Positions 39,106-48,032 of a stretch of DNA of 64,000 nucleotides are shown here, one piece after another. Source of the stretch: Sphingobium arseniciresistens (GTDB taxonomy: Bacteria; Pseudomonadota; Alphaproteobacteria; Sphingomonadales; Sphingomonadaceae). The stretch is from the NCBI GenBank assembly GCA_029167225.1, contig JARFNK010000009.1, forward strand, positions 62,001 to 126,000, written 5' to 3'. Made by a program: the position numbers and the translations under genes. Under the pieces are notes generated by a model, which was not told the origin of the DNA, did not search any database, and saw only the letters and a program-made list of their open reading frames with translations. Each line of letters begins with the position of its first letter. The first letter of the stretch is position 1.

Positions 39106-40392
39106 ATGGCGGATAACAAAGCCTCGCTGACCATCGCCGATGGCAGCAGCCAGTACGGTATTCTGGATGGTACGGTCGGCCCGCAGGTCATCGATATCCG
39201 CAAGCTGTATGCCCAGACGGGCATGTTCACCTATGATCCGGGCTTTACGTCCACCGCGAGCTGCGACTCCGCCATCACCTATATCGATGGCGACCAGGGC
39301 ATCCTGCTCCACCGCGGCTATCCCATCGACCAGCTGGCCGAACAGTCCAGCTTCATGGAAGTGTCCTACCTGCTGCTGAACGGCGAGCTGCCGTCCAAGA
39401 AGGATCTGGACGATTTCAGCTACACCATCTCGCGCCACACCATGGTGCATGAGCAGCTGTCCACCTTCTACCGCGGCTTCCGCCGCGACGCGCACCCGAT
39501 GGCCATCCTGTGCGGCGTGGTCGGCGCGCTGTCGTCCTTCTACCACGACTCGACCGACATCAACGATCCCGAGCAGCGCAAGATCGCCAGCCACCGGCTG
39601 ATCGCGAAGATGCCGACGATCGCGGCGATGGCGTATAAATATTCGGTCGGCCAGCCCTTCCTCTATCCGCAGAACAACCTGAGCTACACGGGCAACTTCC
39701 TGCGCATGACCTTCGGCGTCCCCGCCGAGGAATATGAGGTCGATCCGGTCATCGAATCGGCGATGGACAAGATCTTCATCCTCCATGCCGACCATGAGCA
39801 GAACGCATCGACCTCGACCGTGCGCCTTGCCGGTTCGTCGGGCGCCAATCCGTTCGCCTGCATCGCGGCCGGCATCGCCTGCCTGTGGGGTCCGGCGCAT
39901 GGCGGCGCCAACGAAGCCGCGCTCAACATGCTGCGCGAGATCGGCACCAAGGACCGCATACCCGAGTTCATCGCCCGCGCGAAGAACAAGGACGATCCGT
40001 TCCGCCTGATGGGCTTTGGCCACCGCGTCTACAAGAACTTCGATCCGCGCGCGAAGGTGCTCTCGAAGGCGGCCTCCGAAGTGCTCGACAAGCTGGGCAT
40101 CGACGATCCGGTGCTGGAAGTCGCCCGCGAACTGGAGCAGATCGCGCTCAGCGACCCCTATTTCGTCGAGAAGAAGCTCTACCCGAACGTAGACTTCTAT
40201 TCGGGCGTCATCCTCTCGGCCATCGGCTTCCCGACCGAGATGTTCACCGTGCTCTTCGCCCTTGCCCGCACCGTCGGCTGGGTCGCGCAGTGGAACGAGA
40301 TGATCTCCGATCCAGCACAGAAGATCGGCCGTCCGCGTCAGCTCTACACGGGCGAACCGATGCGCGACTATGTGCCGGTCGACAAGCGCTGA
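39106..40392 (+). CDS. gltA: Citrate synthase
   Basis: Condenses acetyl-CoA and oxaloacetate at entry to the TCA cycle. The 428-residue type II enzyme has the catalytic segments [14 protein letters not shown] (His) and [14 protein letters not shown] (His/Arg, with Asp later). A strong AAGGAG lies 7 bases before ATG 39106. It follows gltX by 11 bases and ends in a terminator. The long N-terminal domain (first 100 residues) is typical of the hexameric, NADH-regulated Gram-negative form; regulation is not shown by this sequence. Confidence 0.97.
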   Translation: MADNKASLTIADGSSQYGILDGTVGPQVIDIRKLYAQTGMFTYDPGFTSTASCDSAITYIDGDQGILLHRGYPIDQLAEQSSFMEVSYLLLNGELPSKKDLDDFSYTISRHTMVHEQLSTFYRGFRRDAHPMAILCGVVGALSSFYHDSTDINDPEQRKIASHRLIAKMPTIAAMAYKYSVGQPFLYPQNNLSYTGNFLRMTFGVPAEEYEVDPVIESAMDKIFILHADHEQNASTSTVRLAGSSGANPFACIAAGIACLWGPAHGGANEAALNMLREIGTKDRIPEFIARAKNKDDPFRLMGFGHRVYKNFDPRAKVLSKAASEVLDKLGIDDPVLEVARELEQIALSDPYFVEKKLYPNVDFYSGVILSAIGFPTEMFTVLFALARTVGWVAQWNEMISDPAQKIGRPRQLYTGEPMRDYVPVDKR

Positions 40393-40422
40393 TCGCGCCT
40401 GGAAACACGGACAAGCAGAATG

Positions 40423-40450
40423 CGGCGCTCCCTTCGGGGGGCGCCGTTTT
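40423..40450 (+). terminator. Intrinsic terminator after gltA
   Basis: A ten-pair stem of CGGCGCTCCC with GGGGGCGCCG (one G-T pair), closed by a TTCG tetraloop at 40433-40436 and followed by TTTT. It begins 30 bases after the gltA stop. Confidence 0.9.
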
Positions 40451-40462
40451 CATATGGGGGTG

Positions 40463-41836
40463 TCAGGGCTCTGCTGCGGGCAGCGAAAGCATGAAGTCGG
40501 CGCCCTGCCCCGGCGCGCTTTCCACGGCGATGTCGCCCTTCATCGCGCGGGCCAGTCGCCGGGAGATATAGAGGCCAAGGCCGCTGCCGCCCGCTTCATC
40601 CCGGCCAAGCCGCTCGAACTTCTCGAAAATCCGTTCCTGGTCCTCGGAAGCGATCCCGCGCCCCTCGTCGGCCACGATCGCGCGCCCGACATTCTCGCCC
40701 AGGTCGACCTGCACCCGGATGGTTGAGCCGTCAGGCGAATAGCGCACGGCATTGCCGATCAGGTTGACGAGAATCTGGAGCACCCGGCGGAATTCGGCGC
40801 GCACCAGCACGCTCTGGGACGGGTCCGGCGGCACGATCTCTATCTGCCGGTCGCGCGCGCGCATCCCCAGCAAGCCCACCGCCCGGCGCGCGACATCGGC
40901 CAGGTCGACATCCTCCACGATCGTCGTGAAATCGGCGCGCTCGACCGCCTGCAGGTCCGCCAGATCATTGACCAGTTCCAGCAGATGGCGCCCGGCAGCA
41001 GCGATATCGGCGGCGTAGGCGGCATAGTCCGGCCGCAGCGGCCCTTCCAGCTGGCCGCTGATCGTGTCGGCATTGGCGATGATCCGCCCCAGCGGCTGCT
41101 TGAGCGCCCGGTCCAGCCGCCGGCCGAATAGCGAAGACATGCCGGCAGGCACGCTCGCCTGATCCTCGCGAGAGAGATGCAGGCCCTCTTCGGACATTTC
41201 CGGCACGGCAACGCCGCGATAGCCGATCAGCCCACCCGCCATGTCGAACATCGGCACCGCATCCAGCCGGTAGGACGCCTGCGACGGCGCGATCAGCAAG
41301 GCCCGCTGCCCGGCAAAGGGCCGCTGCAGCGCCAGCGCGCGCAGGAAGGGAATGTCGCCATTGGCGTCCGGCAGCAGCTGGAACCATGCCGCCAGCGCCG
41401 ATCCAGCGGCGGGGAGCTGCGCTTCGTCCTGATCGGCTGCCTGTATGTCGACAAAGCGCATCTGCGTATCGACCCGCCATGTCCATCCGCCCTCGGCGAG
41501 CGCGGCGGTCTCCGGCGAGACCGTCTCGGCGGACTTGGCGACGGCCGCGCGCTCGCGCCAGTCGGTGATGGACAGGTCGACCCCATCCTCGTGGGGGCGG
41601 GCGTGGACCCACATGTCGATGTCGCGATGATCGCCGCCGGCGACGACCGGGCGCGACACCAGCACCCGCAGCTTTCCGGCAAGGCGAACGAGCGCCGCGA
41701 TCTGCGGCACCAGCAACGGCATGTCGAGGCCGCCGCCCGCCAGCATCTGCAGCGCCAGCAGCGGCGGATCGGCGGATCGCAGCATGCCTTCGCGATCCAC
41801 CGTCGCGCGCACGACACGCTGTTCCAGAGCGGTCAT
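40463..41836 (-). CDS. Histidine-kinase-like protein lacking the phospho-accepting His
   Basis: A 457-residue soluble protein. An N-terminal sensory region of unknown fold (1-230) is followed by a HisKA-type dimerisation helix whose H-box reads DRALKQPLGRII, with Arg243 where the phospho-accepting His should be. The ATPase domain is intact: N-box NLIGNAVRYSP, G1 DEGRGI, F-box IFEKFERL, G2 GGSGLGLYI. Without the His it cannot autophosphorylate at the standard place. It may be a pseudokinase, a scaffold, or may phosphorylate by another route. The start ATG overlaps the upstream stop (ATGA). The GTG at 41845 is a second choice. Confidence 0.82.
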   Translation of the reverse strand: MTALEQRVVRATVDREGMLRSADPPLLALQMLAGGGLDMPLLVPQIAALVRLAGKLRVLVSRPVVAGGDHRDIDMWVHARPHEDGVDLSITDWRERAAVAKSAETVSPETAALAEGGWTWRVDTQMRFVDIQAADQDEAQLPAAGSALAAWFQLLPDANGDIPFLRALALQRPFAGQRALLIAPSQASYRLDAVPMFDMAGGLIGYRGVAVPEMSEEGLHLSREDQASVPAGMSSLFGRRLDRALKQPLGRIIANADTISGQLEGPLRPDYAAYAADIAAAGRHLLELVNDLADLQAVERADFTTIVEDVDLADVARRAVGLLGMRARDRQIEIVPPDPSQSVLVRAEFRRVLQILVNLIGNAVRYSPDGSTIRVQVDLGENVGRAIVADEGRGIASEDQERIFEKFERLGRDEAGGSGLGLYISRRLARAMKGDIAVESAPGQGADFMLSLPAAEP

Positions 41837-42927
41837 GCCGGGCACCCGCCGTCCCCGTCCAATATCCCCAGCGGGCCACGCAATTCCGCTGGGCGACGCA
41901 GCGGCGCAAGCGCCGTCCTCGCATCCTCGAGCGTCATCGCTTCGAAACTGGCGGCGGCCGCCAGCAGCGCCATGTCGTCAAGCCCGCGCACGGGCTGCAG
42001 CCGGAGCAGCAGATGGCGAAAATCGGAAACGGAGCCGCCCAGCACATGGCAAAGCCCGGCAAGGACAGGCAGCGGTTGCTGGATCAGTGCATCGAGCACC
42101 GCCTCCATGCCGATCTCCGCGCGCTCGGCCGCCAGCGCGGCGAACAGCAGCGTCCGCCCTTGCGACAAGGCGCGACCCAGATGTTCGGCATGATCGGGAC
42201 GAATGCGAAGCAGCCGCGCCAGTGCCATGGCACCGGCCAGCGCGCCCGTCCCCTCGTCATGGCGCGCAAGCAGCCGTAGCGCCGCCGCATCGACCGCCGC
42301 GACCGCCTGCCCCTTTGCCAAGGCGCCCGAACGGGACAGGACGGTGCCCAGCACCGCCGCGACCACCCAGATGAGATCGGCGAAATGTTCGGCCGGCAGG
42401 TCCGGTCGCATCGGCATATCCTCGCCGCCGACCGCCGACCATCGCCCTTCCGCCAGTGCCAGCGCGACGGCCGCCTGCGCCACCGGGCCATCCGCCGCGT
42501 CCATCAGCCAGCCATCCTCGGCGGCAGGCGCGATGGCATCGCCGTTCGCCGCTCCGCTGGTCCGCGCCAGCAACGCCACGCCCGCGCGCAGCCGCATGTG
42601 AGCGAGCAGCGCGGGACCGATCAGGTGCGGGCGGGATTGCAAGATAGGCCAGGCGAGACGGTCGGCACCGCTTCCCGGCAGGGCCGCTGCGATGTCATGG
42701 TCCAGCTCCACCATCAGCGCGGTTTCCACCGCATTGGTGCATCCCGCCAGTTGCCGGCGGGTCTCGCTGATCATCATGTCGGACCAGTGCAGGCCGGCAA
42801 CGGGGAAAAAGCGCGACAGGTCGAGCACATGCCAGGTCGCCGCGCTTACCGGCTCCCAAATACGTGCGGCCGGCGACCACAGGCCGCCGGCTGTGCCCGC
42901 ACCATTGCTGAACGACAGTTCTGCCAT
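41833..42927 (-). CDS. Helical protein of unknown function, possibly DUF2336
   Basis: A 364-residue, Ala/Leu-rich, all-helical protein with repeated short helices (ALLARTSG, LARLLRIRPDHAEHLGRALSQGR, DALIQQPLPVLAGLCHVLGG). This pattern recalls the DUF2336 helical repeats of alphaproteobacteria, but I cannot confirm the family by eye. The start ATG 42927 has GGGGTG upstream; GTG 42933 is possible. Its stop overlaps the start of the kinase-like gene, indicating a functional pair. The 34-base gap to the upstream membrane gene suggests one operon. Confidence 0.72.
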   Translation of the reverse strand: MAELSFSNGAGTAGGLWSPAARIWEPVSAATWHVLDLSRFFPVAGLHWSDMMISETRRQLAGCTNAVETALMVELDHDIAAALPGSGADRLAWPILQSRPHLIGPALLAHMRLRAGVALLARTSGAANGDAIAPAAEDGWLMDAADGPVAQAAVALALAEGRWSAVGGEDMPMRPDLPAEHFADLIWVVAAVLGTVLSRSGALAKGQAVAAVDAAALRLLARHDEGTGALAGAMALARLLRIRPDHAEHLGRALSQGRTLLFAALAAERAEIGMEAVLDALIQQPLPVLAGLCHVLGGSVSDFRHLLLRLQPVRGLDDMALLAAAASFEAMTLEDARTALAPLRRPAELRGPLGILDGDGGCPA

Positions 42928-42961
42928 GCTCACCCCTATAAGTGAGCGCGGTTAATTTGAG

Positions 42962-44185
42962 CTAAACCGTGCCTGTGCCGGCGGTATCGGCGGCGCCTTC
43001 GCCCTTTTGCGGCCCGGTTCCGCCAAGCCCCCATGCGATGCTGCCGATCGCCCACAGGTTGCCCGCGACCAGCGCGACGATACCCTGACCCAGGACGACA
43101 CCGACAAACAGCATGATGAGCGCGGTCGTCGGCGAGAAAATCGCCCAGCGCGGCACGCCGCGCAGTCGCCCCTTCCAGCCCGCCGCGGCGATGATGCCCA
43201 GCAGTAGTGCCAGATACAGGCCATCGGCGTCCCGGCCGATGCCCCGGCCGATCAGCGCGATACCCACCAGCACCAGCACCGGGGCCGCCAATGTCACCGC
43301 CCGGTCATGCCCGTCGCGCCGGGCCAGCCGGACCAGCCGCTGCCCGCTATGGGCCAATAATGTCGCCGCCAACAGCAGCAGGATGGCGATGCCCATCCAC
43401 GACAGCAGCGCCGCGACGATGCCGATCGCCGCGACCGTGGCCGCGCCGATCTGCACCTGGATCGCGGGCACCTGCCCACGCAGCATCAGCCCGGAAAGCC
43501 ATGACGCGAGCGGCGCGATGGCCAATGCGTCCACGATCCCCGTCGCATCATGACCATGCGCAGGCGTTGCGAGCAGCGCGGCGCCGACGATATCGGCCTC
43601 CTCCTGCGTCTCGATCAGCGCGATGCGGCCATCCAGCACGTCATTATCGCGAACCTCGCGATAATGCGCCCCGGCCTGAACGGCGGCGCGCACCAGCGTC
43701 AGTTCCAGATCCCAGTCGCCGATCATGTCGAGCGTGGAAAATAGCAGTTCCGGCGTCAGTCGCGCGAGCCCCGCCCAGCGCCGGGTCGCGTCGATCCGTT
43801 CGAACCGCTCGCTTTCGCGGCCGTCCTTCGCGGCGAGCAGCCAGTTGCCCTCTTCCTCGGCCATGGCGTGGAAATGCTGCTGCGGCGCGATCAGGCCGTC
43901 GGCCACCAGCAGCAGGTCGCGATCGCGCGGCGCGCCCCGCACGATGCTCACCATGTCGCGAATCAGGGTGACGGCAATGCCGTCCGCCGTCAGATTGTCG
44001 ACGGCGCGGGAAATCGGCTGGGTCACGGCGGATACCACGATCATCACCGTTTCGGCGCCCGCCGCCGCCGCCTGTCGCGCCTGATATTCGATGATGCTCT
44101 GGCCGGCAAAATGCAGCTGTCCTCGCAGGAGGCCACTGGCCCCTCCGGCAGTGCGGCTGGCATTCAATATCGCCGAAAATGGCAT
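42962..44185 (-). CDS. Membrane protein with N-terminal nucleotidyltransferase-like domain
   Basis: A 407-residue fusion. Residues 1-230 look like a degenerate sugar-nucleotidyltransferase fold: ILNASRTAGGASGLLRGQ, then SIIEYQARQAAAAGAETVMIVVS and LLLVADGLIAP. Residues about 230-390 hold five or six membrane helices. The arrangement recalls the inositol-phosphate cytidylyltransferase/CDP-alcohol phosphotransferase fusions, but neither the N-terminal signature loop nor the DGxxAR motif of CDP-alcohol transferases is visible, so catalysis is doubtful. It is the second gene of the leftward Hpt-like to kinase-like run. Confidence 0.68.
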   Translation of the reverse strand: MPFSAILNASRTAGGASGLLRGQLHFAGQSIIEYQARQAAAAGAETVMIVVSAVTQPISRAVDNLTADGIAVTLIRDMVSIVRGAPRDRDLLLVADGLIAPQQHFHAMAEEEGNWLLAAKDGRESERFERIDATRRWAGLARLTPELLFSTLDMIGDWDLELTLVRAAVQAGAHYREVRDNDVLDGRIALIETQEEADIVGAALLATPAHGHDATGIVDALAIAPLASWLSGLMLRGQVPAIQVQIGAATVAAIGIVAALLSWMGIAILLLLAATLLAHSGQRLVRLARRDGHDRAVTLAAPVLVLVGIALIGRGIGRDADGLYLALLLGIIAAAGWKGRLRGVPRWAIFSPTTALIMLFVGVVLGQGIVALVAGNLWAIGSIAWGLGGTGPQKGEGAADTAGTGTV

Positions 44186-44318
44186 TGCTGTTATGGACCC
44201 GGCTCTCTTTTACCGATGGCCTTCATCGCAACAGTGCGGGATGCTGGCAAGTGATGCTTTGTCGCAGCGCGGCAATCCTGTCCGATACGGCCGTCATCCT
44301 TGTCGAGCGGGCCCGATG

Positions 44319-44621
44319 TCAGTCGTGCGACAGCCCGGCCAGCGCCGCCTGCAAGCGGCGGATGACACGCGGGTCGCCGGGCGCGGACGCCGACGCCTCG
44401 TCGGCCAGCAGCATCAGGCCGGCCATGCCGAAACTGGCCGCCAATCCCTTCAGCCGCCAGGCCGCCAGCTGCCAGTTGGCATCGCAGCGCGCGCGCTGGA
44501 GCAGGTCCAGCTGCCGCTCCGCGCTTTCCAGGAAGGCCATGCGCAGGTCCGCGACGAGCGCCGCATCGTCGCCCACCGCAGCGGCCAGCGCCGCGTCCAA
44601 AGCTCCCGGATCATAGGACAT
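44319..44621 (-). CDS. Hpt-like helical domain protein lacking the phospho-His
   Basis: A 100-residue four-helix protein resembling a stand-alone histidine phosphotransfer domain. The expected motif AHxLKGxAxxxG reads AWRLKGLAASFG, with Trp55 at the position of the phosphorylated His. The Lys and Gly after it are retained. It cannot carry phosphate on the standard residue. It is the first gene of the leftward cluster that ends in the kinase-like gene with its own His missing. The gap to the next gene is 133 bases, so cotranscription is possible but unproven. Confidence 0.75.
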   Translation of the reverse strand: MSYDPGALDAALAAAVGDDAALVADLRMAFLESAERQLDLLQRARCDANWQLAAWRLKGLAASFGMAGLMLLADEASASAPGDPRVIRRLQAALAGLSHD

Positions 44622-44702
44622 GCTGCACGCTATGTCGCGATCGGTTAAGGTTTCGTTGCAAAAGGCATTTCAGCCTTCCGAAAACATGATACAGCAGCGC
44701 CC

Positions 44703-47024
44703 ATGAGCGGGGGGAACAACATTGTCGGCTTCAGGCGCGACACCGATCCAGTGGCCGACCAGGCTATGACCATCCAAGACGAACTGGTGCTGGGCGATGC
44801 CCACAAACAGCCGGAAGCGTTATCGGAGCTGCAACTGCCCGAATGGGACGAGAATGAAGGGCCATCGGAGCGCCGGATCGCGGTAACGCGCGGCATCCTG
44901 ATCGCGCTGGGCGTGCTGTGGCTCGGCTTCAACCTGTGGCTGCTGTTGTCGCGGAGCGCCGCTCCCTCGATCGATTCCATACCCGGCATCGTGACGGGCG
45001 TTGCCGCGCCGCTGATCCTGCTCGGCCTTGCCTATCTGCTGCTCCTGCGCAACAGCGCGAGCGAGGCATCGCGCTTCGCCCGCACCGCGCAACTGCTCCG
45101 CACCGAAAGCGAGGCGTTGGAATTCCGCCTCAGCCTCATTACCGCCAGCCTGGCGGCCGCCCGGCAGGACATGCAGGAACAGGCCACCCTGCTCGAAAGC
45201 TATGGCGCGGCGACGAGCGCCAATCTGGAGGCGTCCGCCCGGATCATCGCGGGGCATTCCGCCGAAGTGCAGGAAAAATCGGGCGCGACCGAACGTTCGG
45301 CAACGGCCCTTGCCCGCGAATTCAACACGATCGCCGAGCTGATGCCGACGCTGGAGGAACGCGCGGCCAGCATGTCCGCCCAGCTGATGGACGGCGGCCA
45401 CGCGCTGTCCGAACGAATCGACACGCTGGAGGCCCGGCTGCACAGCATCGCCGAACTCTCCGACGATGCACGCTCGCGCACCTTGACGGCGACCAAGAGC
45501 CTCGCCGGCCAGCTGATCCAGATGCAGGACGCGACGCGCAGCGCCAGCGAGGAAGTCACCGGACTTGCGGACCTTGCCGCCAACCGGATCGACAACGCAC
45601 TGGAGCGCGCCCGCACCGCGATGAGCGAGAGCAGCGAGGGGCTGTCCCGTCAGGCAAGCGATCTCGCGGCCCTGATCGCGCAGTCGCAGAGCGCCGTCGG
45701 CCAGATCGGCAGCCAGACCGTCGCAGGCTATGTCGAGCATCTGGGCGAGATCGAAAGCCGCCTGAGCGACCTGCGCATCATGATCGAGGAGCAGGACCGC
45801 CTGGCCGGACGATTGAACGCCGGGCTCGCGGACAAATTCGCGGCGCTGGAAACACAGTTTGCCGATATCGAACGCGACGGCATCGCCCGCAATGCGCGGC
45901 TGGCCGATGCGCTCTCCCGCCTGACGCTCGAGGCAGAGCGGATGGACGGCGCGCTGCACAATGGCAATGACGCGGCCGAGCGGCTGATCGCGAAGTCGGA
46001 GACATTGCTGCTCGCCATCGATTCGGGCGTCCGCGAAATGGACGAGACCTTCCCGCTCGCCTTCAACCGGCTGGACAACCGCGTGCACGATACGCGCGCG
46101 CTGCTCACCGCCGCCGGGCCGGAAATCGAGAAGCTGGAGGTCATTTCCGAAGCGATTCTCGGCCGCACGCTGGAGGTCGAGGAACTGCTGCGCGGCCAGA
46201 GCCGCAAGCTGACCGAATGGCTGGAAAGCACGGAAAGCGGGCTGATCGCCAATCGCGACCAGGTGCAGGCGCTGCAGGATGCGCTCAAGACCGCGGACGA
46301 GGGCGCGTCACGCCTGACCGAAAGCGCCGCGCCGCTGCTCATCACCGCGCTGCTGCGGGTGAAGGAAACCGCCGACCAGGCCGCCGAGCGTGCCCGCCAG
46401 GCGCTGGCCCGCGCGATCCCCGACGCCGCGCAGGCGCTGGGCGACGCCAGCGAAAAGGCTATGCAGAAGGCCATTGGCGAGCGCGTAACCGCACAGATCG
46501 CAGAGGTGGCGGAGGTGGCCGAGCGTGCCGTGAAGGCCGCGCATCTCGCCTCCGATCGCCTGATGCGGCAATTGCTGACCATCGCCGACACCAGCACCAC
46601 GATCGAGGAACGCATCGCCCAGGCCGAGCGCGCCGCCGAGGACCGGGATCGCGACAATTTCGCCCGCCGTTCCGCATTGCTGATCGAATCGCTCAACAGC
46701 ACCGCGATCGACGTCACCAAGATCCTGTCGACCGAGGTGACGGACTCCCATTGGGCCGCCTATCTGAAGGGTGATCGCGGCGTCTTCACCCGCCGGGCCG
46801 TGAAGCTGCTCGACGCCGGCGAAGCGCGCGAGATCATGCAGCATTATGACGACAATGCAGAGTTCCGCGAACATGTGAACCGCTACATCCACGATTTCGA
46901 GGGAATGCTGCGGATCATCCTGTCGGCGCGCGATGGCAGCGCATTGGCGGTCACGATGCTCTCGTCCGACATGGGCAAGCTCTATGTGGCGCTGGCGCAG
47001 GCCATCGAGCGGCTTCGGCAGTAA
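44703..47024 (+). CDS. Membrane-anchored long coiled-coil protein
   Basis: A 773-residue protein of unknown function. Two adjacent membrane helices (about 58-80 and 95-118) follow a short acidic cytoplasmic tail. Residues about 120-650 are Ala/Glu/Arg-rich heptads forming long coiled coils. The final 120 residues form a conserved-looking globular end (SALLIESLNSTAIDVTKIL, HWAAYLKGDRGVFTRRAVKLL, SSDMGKLYVALAQAIERL). Two N-terminal helices plus a giant coiled coil recall the pole-organiser TipN of Caulobacter in layout only. It is divergent from the Hpt-like gene by 81 bases, so it may share regulation with that cluster. Confidence 0.75.
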   Translation: MSGGNNIVGFRRDTDPVADQAMTIQDELVLGDAHKQPEALSELQLPEWDENEGPSERRIAVTRGILIALGVLWLGFNLWLLLSRSAAPSIDSIPGIVTGVAAPLILLGLAYLLLLRNSASEASRFARTAQLLRTESEALEFRLSLITASLAAARQDMQEQATLLESYGAATSANLEASARIIAGHSAEVQEKSGATERSATALAREFNTIAELMPTLEERAASMSAQLMDGGHALSERIDTLEARLHSIAELSDDARSRTLTATKSLAGQLIQMQDATRSASEEVTGLADLAANRIDNALERARTAMSESSEGLSRQASDLAALIAQSQSAVGQIGSQTVAGYVEHLGEIESRLSDLRIMIEEQDRLAGRLNAGLADKFAALETQFADIERDGIARNARLADALSRLTLEAERMDGALHNGNDAAERLIAKSETLLLAIDSGVREMDETFPLAFNRLDNRVHDTRALLTAAGPEIEKLEVISEAILGRTLEVEELLRGQSRKLTEWLESTESGLIANRDQVQALQDALKTADEGASRLTESAAPLLITALLRVKETADQAAERARQALARAIPDAAQALGDASEKAMQKAIGERVTAQIAEVAEVAERAVKAAHLASDRLMRQLLTIADTSTTIEERIAQAERAAEDRDRDNFARRSALLIESLNSTAIDVTKILSTEVTDSHWAAYLKGDRGVFTRRAVKLLDAGEAREIMQHYDDNAEFREHVNRYIHDFEGMLRIILSARDGSALAVTMLSSDMGKLYVALAQAIERLRQ

Positions 47025-47169
47025 CCGATCCTCCGCGCGCCACCTGCGCGATGGCCCGCGGCGATGACATCCCATTGGATTGCGCCAGGACCATCGTTAG
47101 CGCCAGTCAGGTAAGCCGCCTGCTGACATGCGACTTCGGCGTCTTTGGAACAGCTCAGCTCAGCTCGAT

Positions 47170-47195
47170 CCGTTCGCCCCGAGCCTGTCGAAGGG
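47170..47195 (-). repeat. Dispersed short repeat, inverted copy
   Basis: Fourth copy of the TTCGACAAGC family (reverse orientation, few mismatches), in the 276-base gap 47025-47300 between convergent genes. No gene is visible in this gap. Confidence 0.75.
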
Positions 47196-47300
47196 CTGCA
47201 CGTCATTTTCAGAGCGATACGGGCTGACTGAGGCCGTCCTCCATAGATCGAAGACGCAGTCCCATTCGGGGTGGTAGATCAGGATTTAGCGCAAAAACCG

Positions 47301-47756
47301 CTATAGACGCTTGCGGAAAAACACGACCCGCTCGGTCTCTTCAAAGCCGATGGCGGCATGGAGCGCATGGCTCTCCTGATTGGCGATCTCCGCGTCGGAG
47401 CCAAGCTCCGTGCAGCCATGCGCCCTGCCCCATGTCTCGACCGCCGCGCAGAGCGCTCGTCCGACGCCGGTGCGGCGATCCTCCGGCCGGACATACAGCC
47501 CCTCCAGAAAGGCCACGGGGCTGCTCTCGCACCCGTTCACATAATCATGGCGCAGCGACGCCTCGACGAAGCCAACAGCCCGTCCGGCCGCGTCCAGGGC
47601 GATGAAGGCGACCAGTTGGCCGGAGCCCCCGGAAATGTTCGAAAGCATTTCGGTGACGTCCACCAGATGCTCGCCCTGTGATCCATCCGGCCACAGTGCC
47701 GCCCGCATCGCCGCCCATGCACCGGCATGCTCCGGCTCGGGCAGGATGATCCTCAT
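47301..47756 (-). CDS. AAC(6')-I-like aminoglycoside 6'-N-acetyltransferase (GNAT)
   Basis: A 151-residue GNAT protein. It has the acetyl-CoA loop RPEDRRTGVGRALCAAV and, diagnostically, RHDYVNGCESSPVAFLEG and the C-terminal GFEETERVVFFRKRL. These are near-identical in my memory to the aminoglycoside 6'-N-acetyltransferase AAC(6')-I subfamily of Enterobacteria, including the early ALWPDGSQGEHL (allowing for changes). It could acetylate aminoglycosides or an unknown amine. ATG 47756 overlaps the DUF1467 stop (ATGA), so the gene is embedded in the housekeeping operon nuo-birA-coaX-rnj. Confidence 0.82.
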   Translation of the reverse strand: MRIILPEPEHAGAWAAMRAALWPDGSQGEHLVDVTEMLSNISGGSGQLVAFIALDAAGRAVGFVEASLRHDYVNGCESSPVAFLEGLYVRPEDRRTGVGRALCAAVETWGRAHGCTELGSDAEIANQESHALHAAIGFEETERVVFFRKRL

Positions 47757-48022
47757 TTGACGCGGAAATAGGCGGCGATCTGTTCGGCGGTGATCCAGCC
47801 GCAGACATAATTGGCGTAATAGAGGCCAAAGAGCACCGCCGACAGGATCGTCGCGCGTAGCACGACGATCCATGGCCGGAAATTCACCGGCGCGCTGTCG
47901 GCATGGCCGCTCTTCACCGCCTCGCCCGTCTCGTCCGGCGTGCGCAGGCCGAAGGGCAGCACGATGAACGCGCTGATGACCCAGAACAGCACGTAGATGG
48001 CGATGATCGCGTAGCTGTTCAT
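47753..48022 (-). CDS. DUF1467 family membrane protein
   Basis: An 89-residue protein with two membrane helices (about 5-25 and 55-75) and a short charged loop carrying RTPDETGEAVKSGHADSAP. The family is found in alphaproteobacteria, commonly beside rnj, and has no known function. It starts 10 bases after the rnj stop and its own stop overlaps the acetyltransferase start. Confidence 0.86.
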   Translation of the reverse strand: MNSYAIIAIYVLFWVISAFIVLPFGLRTPDETGEAVKSGHADSAPVNFRPWIVVLRATILSAVLFGLYYANYVCGWITAEQIAAYFRVK

Positions 48023-48032
48023 GCCCGAGCCC

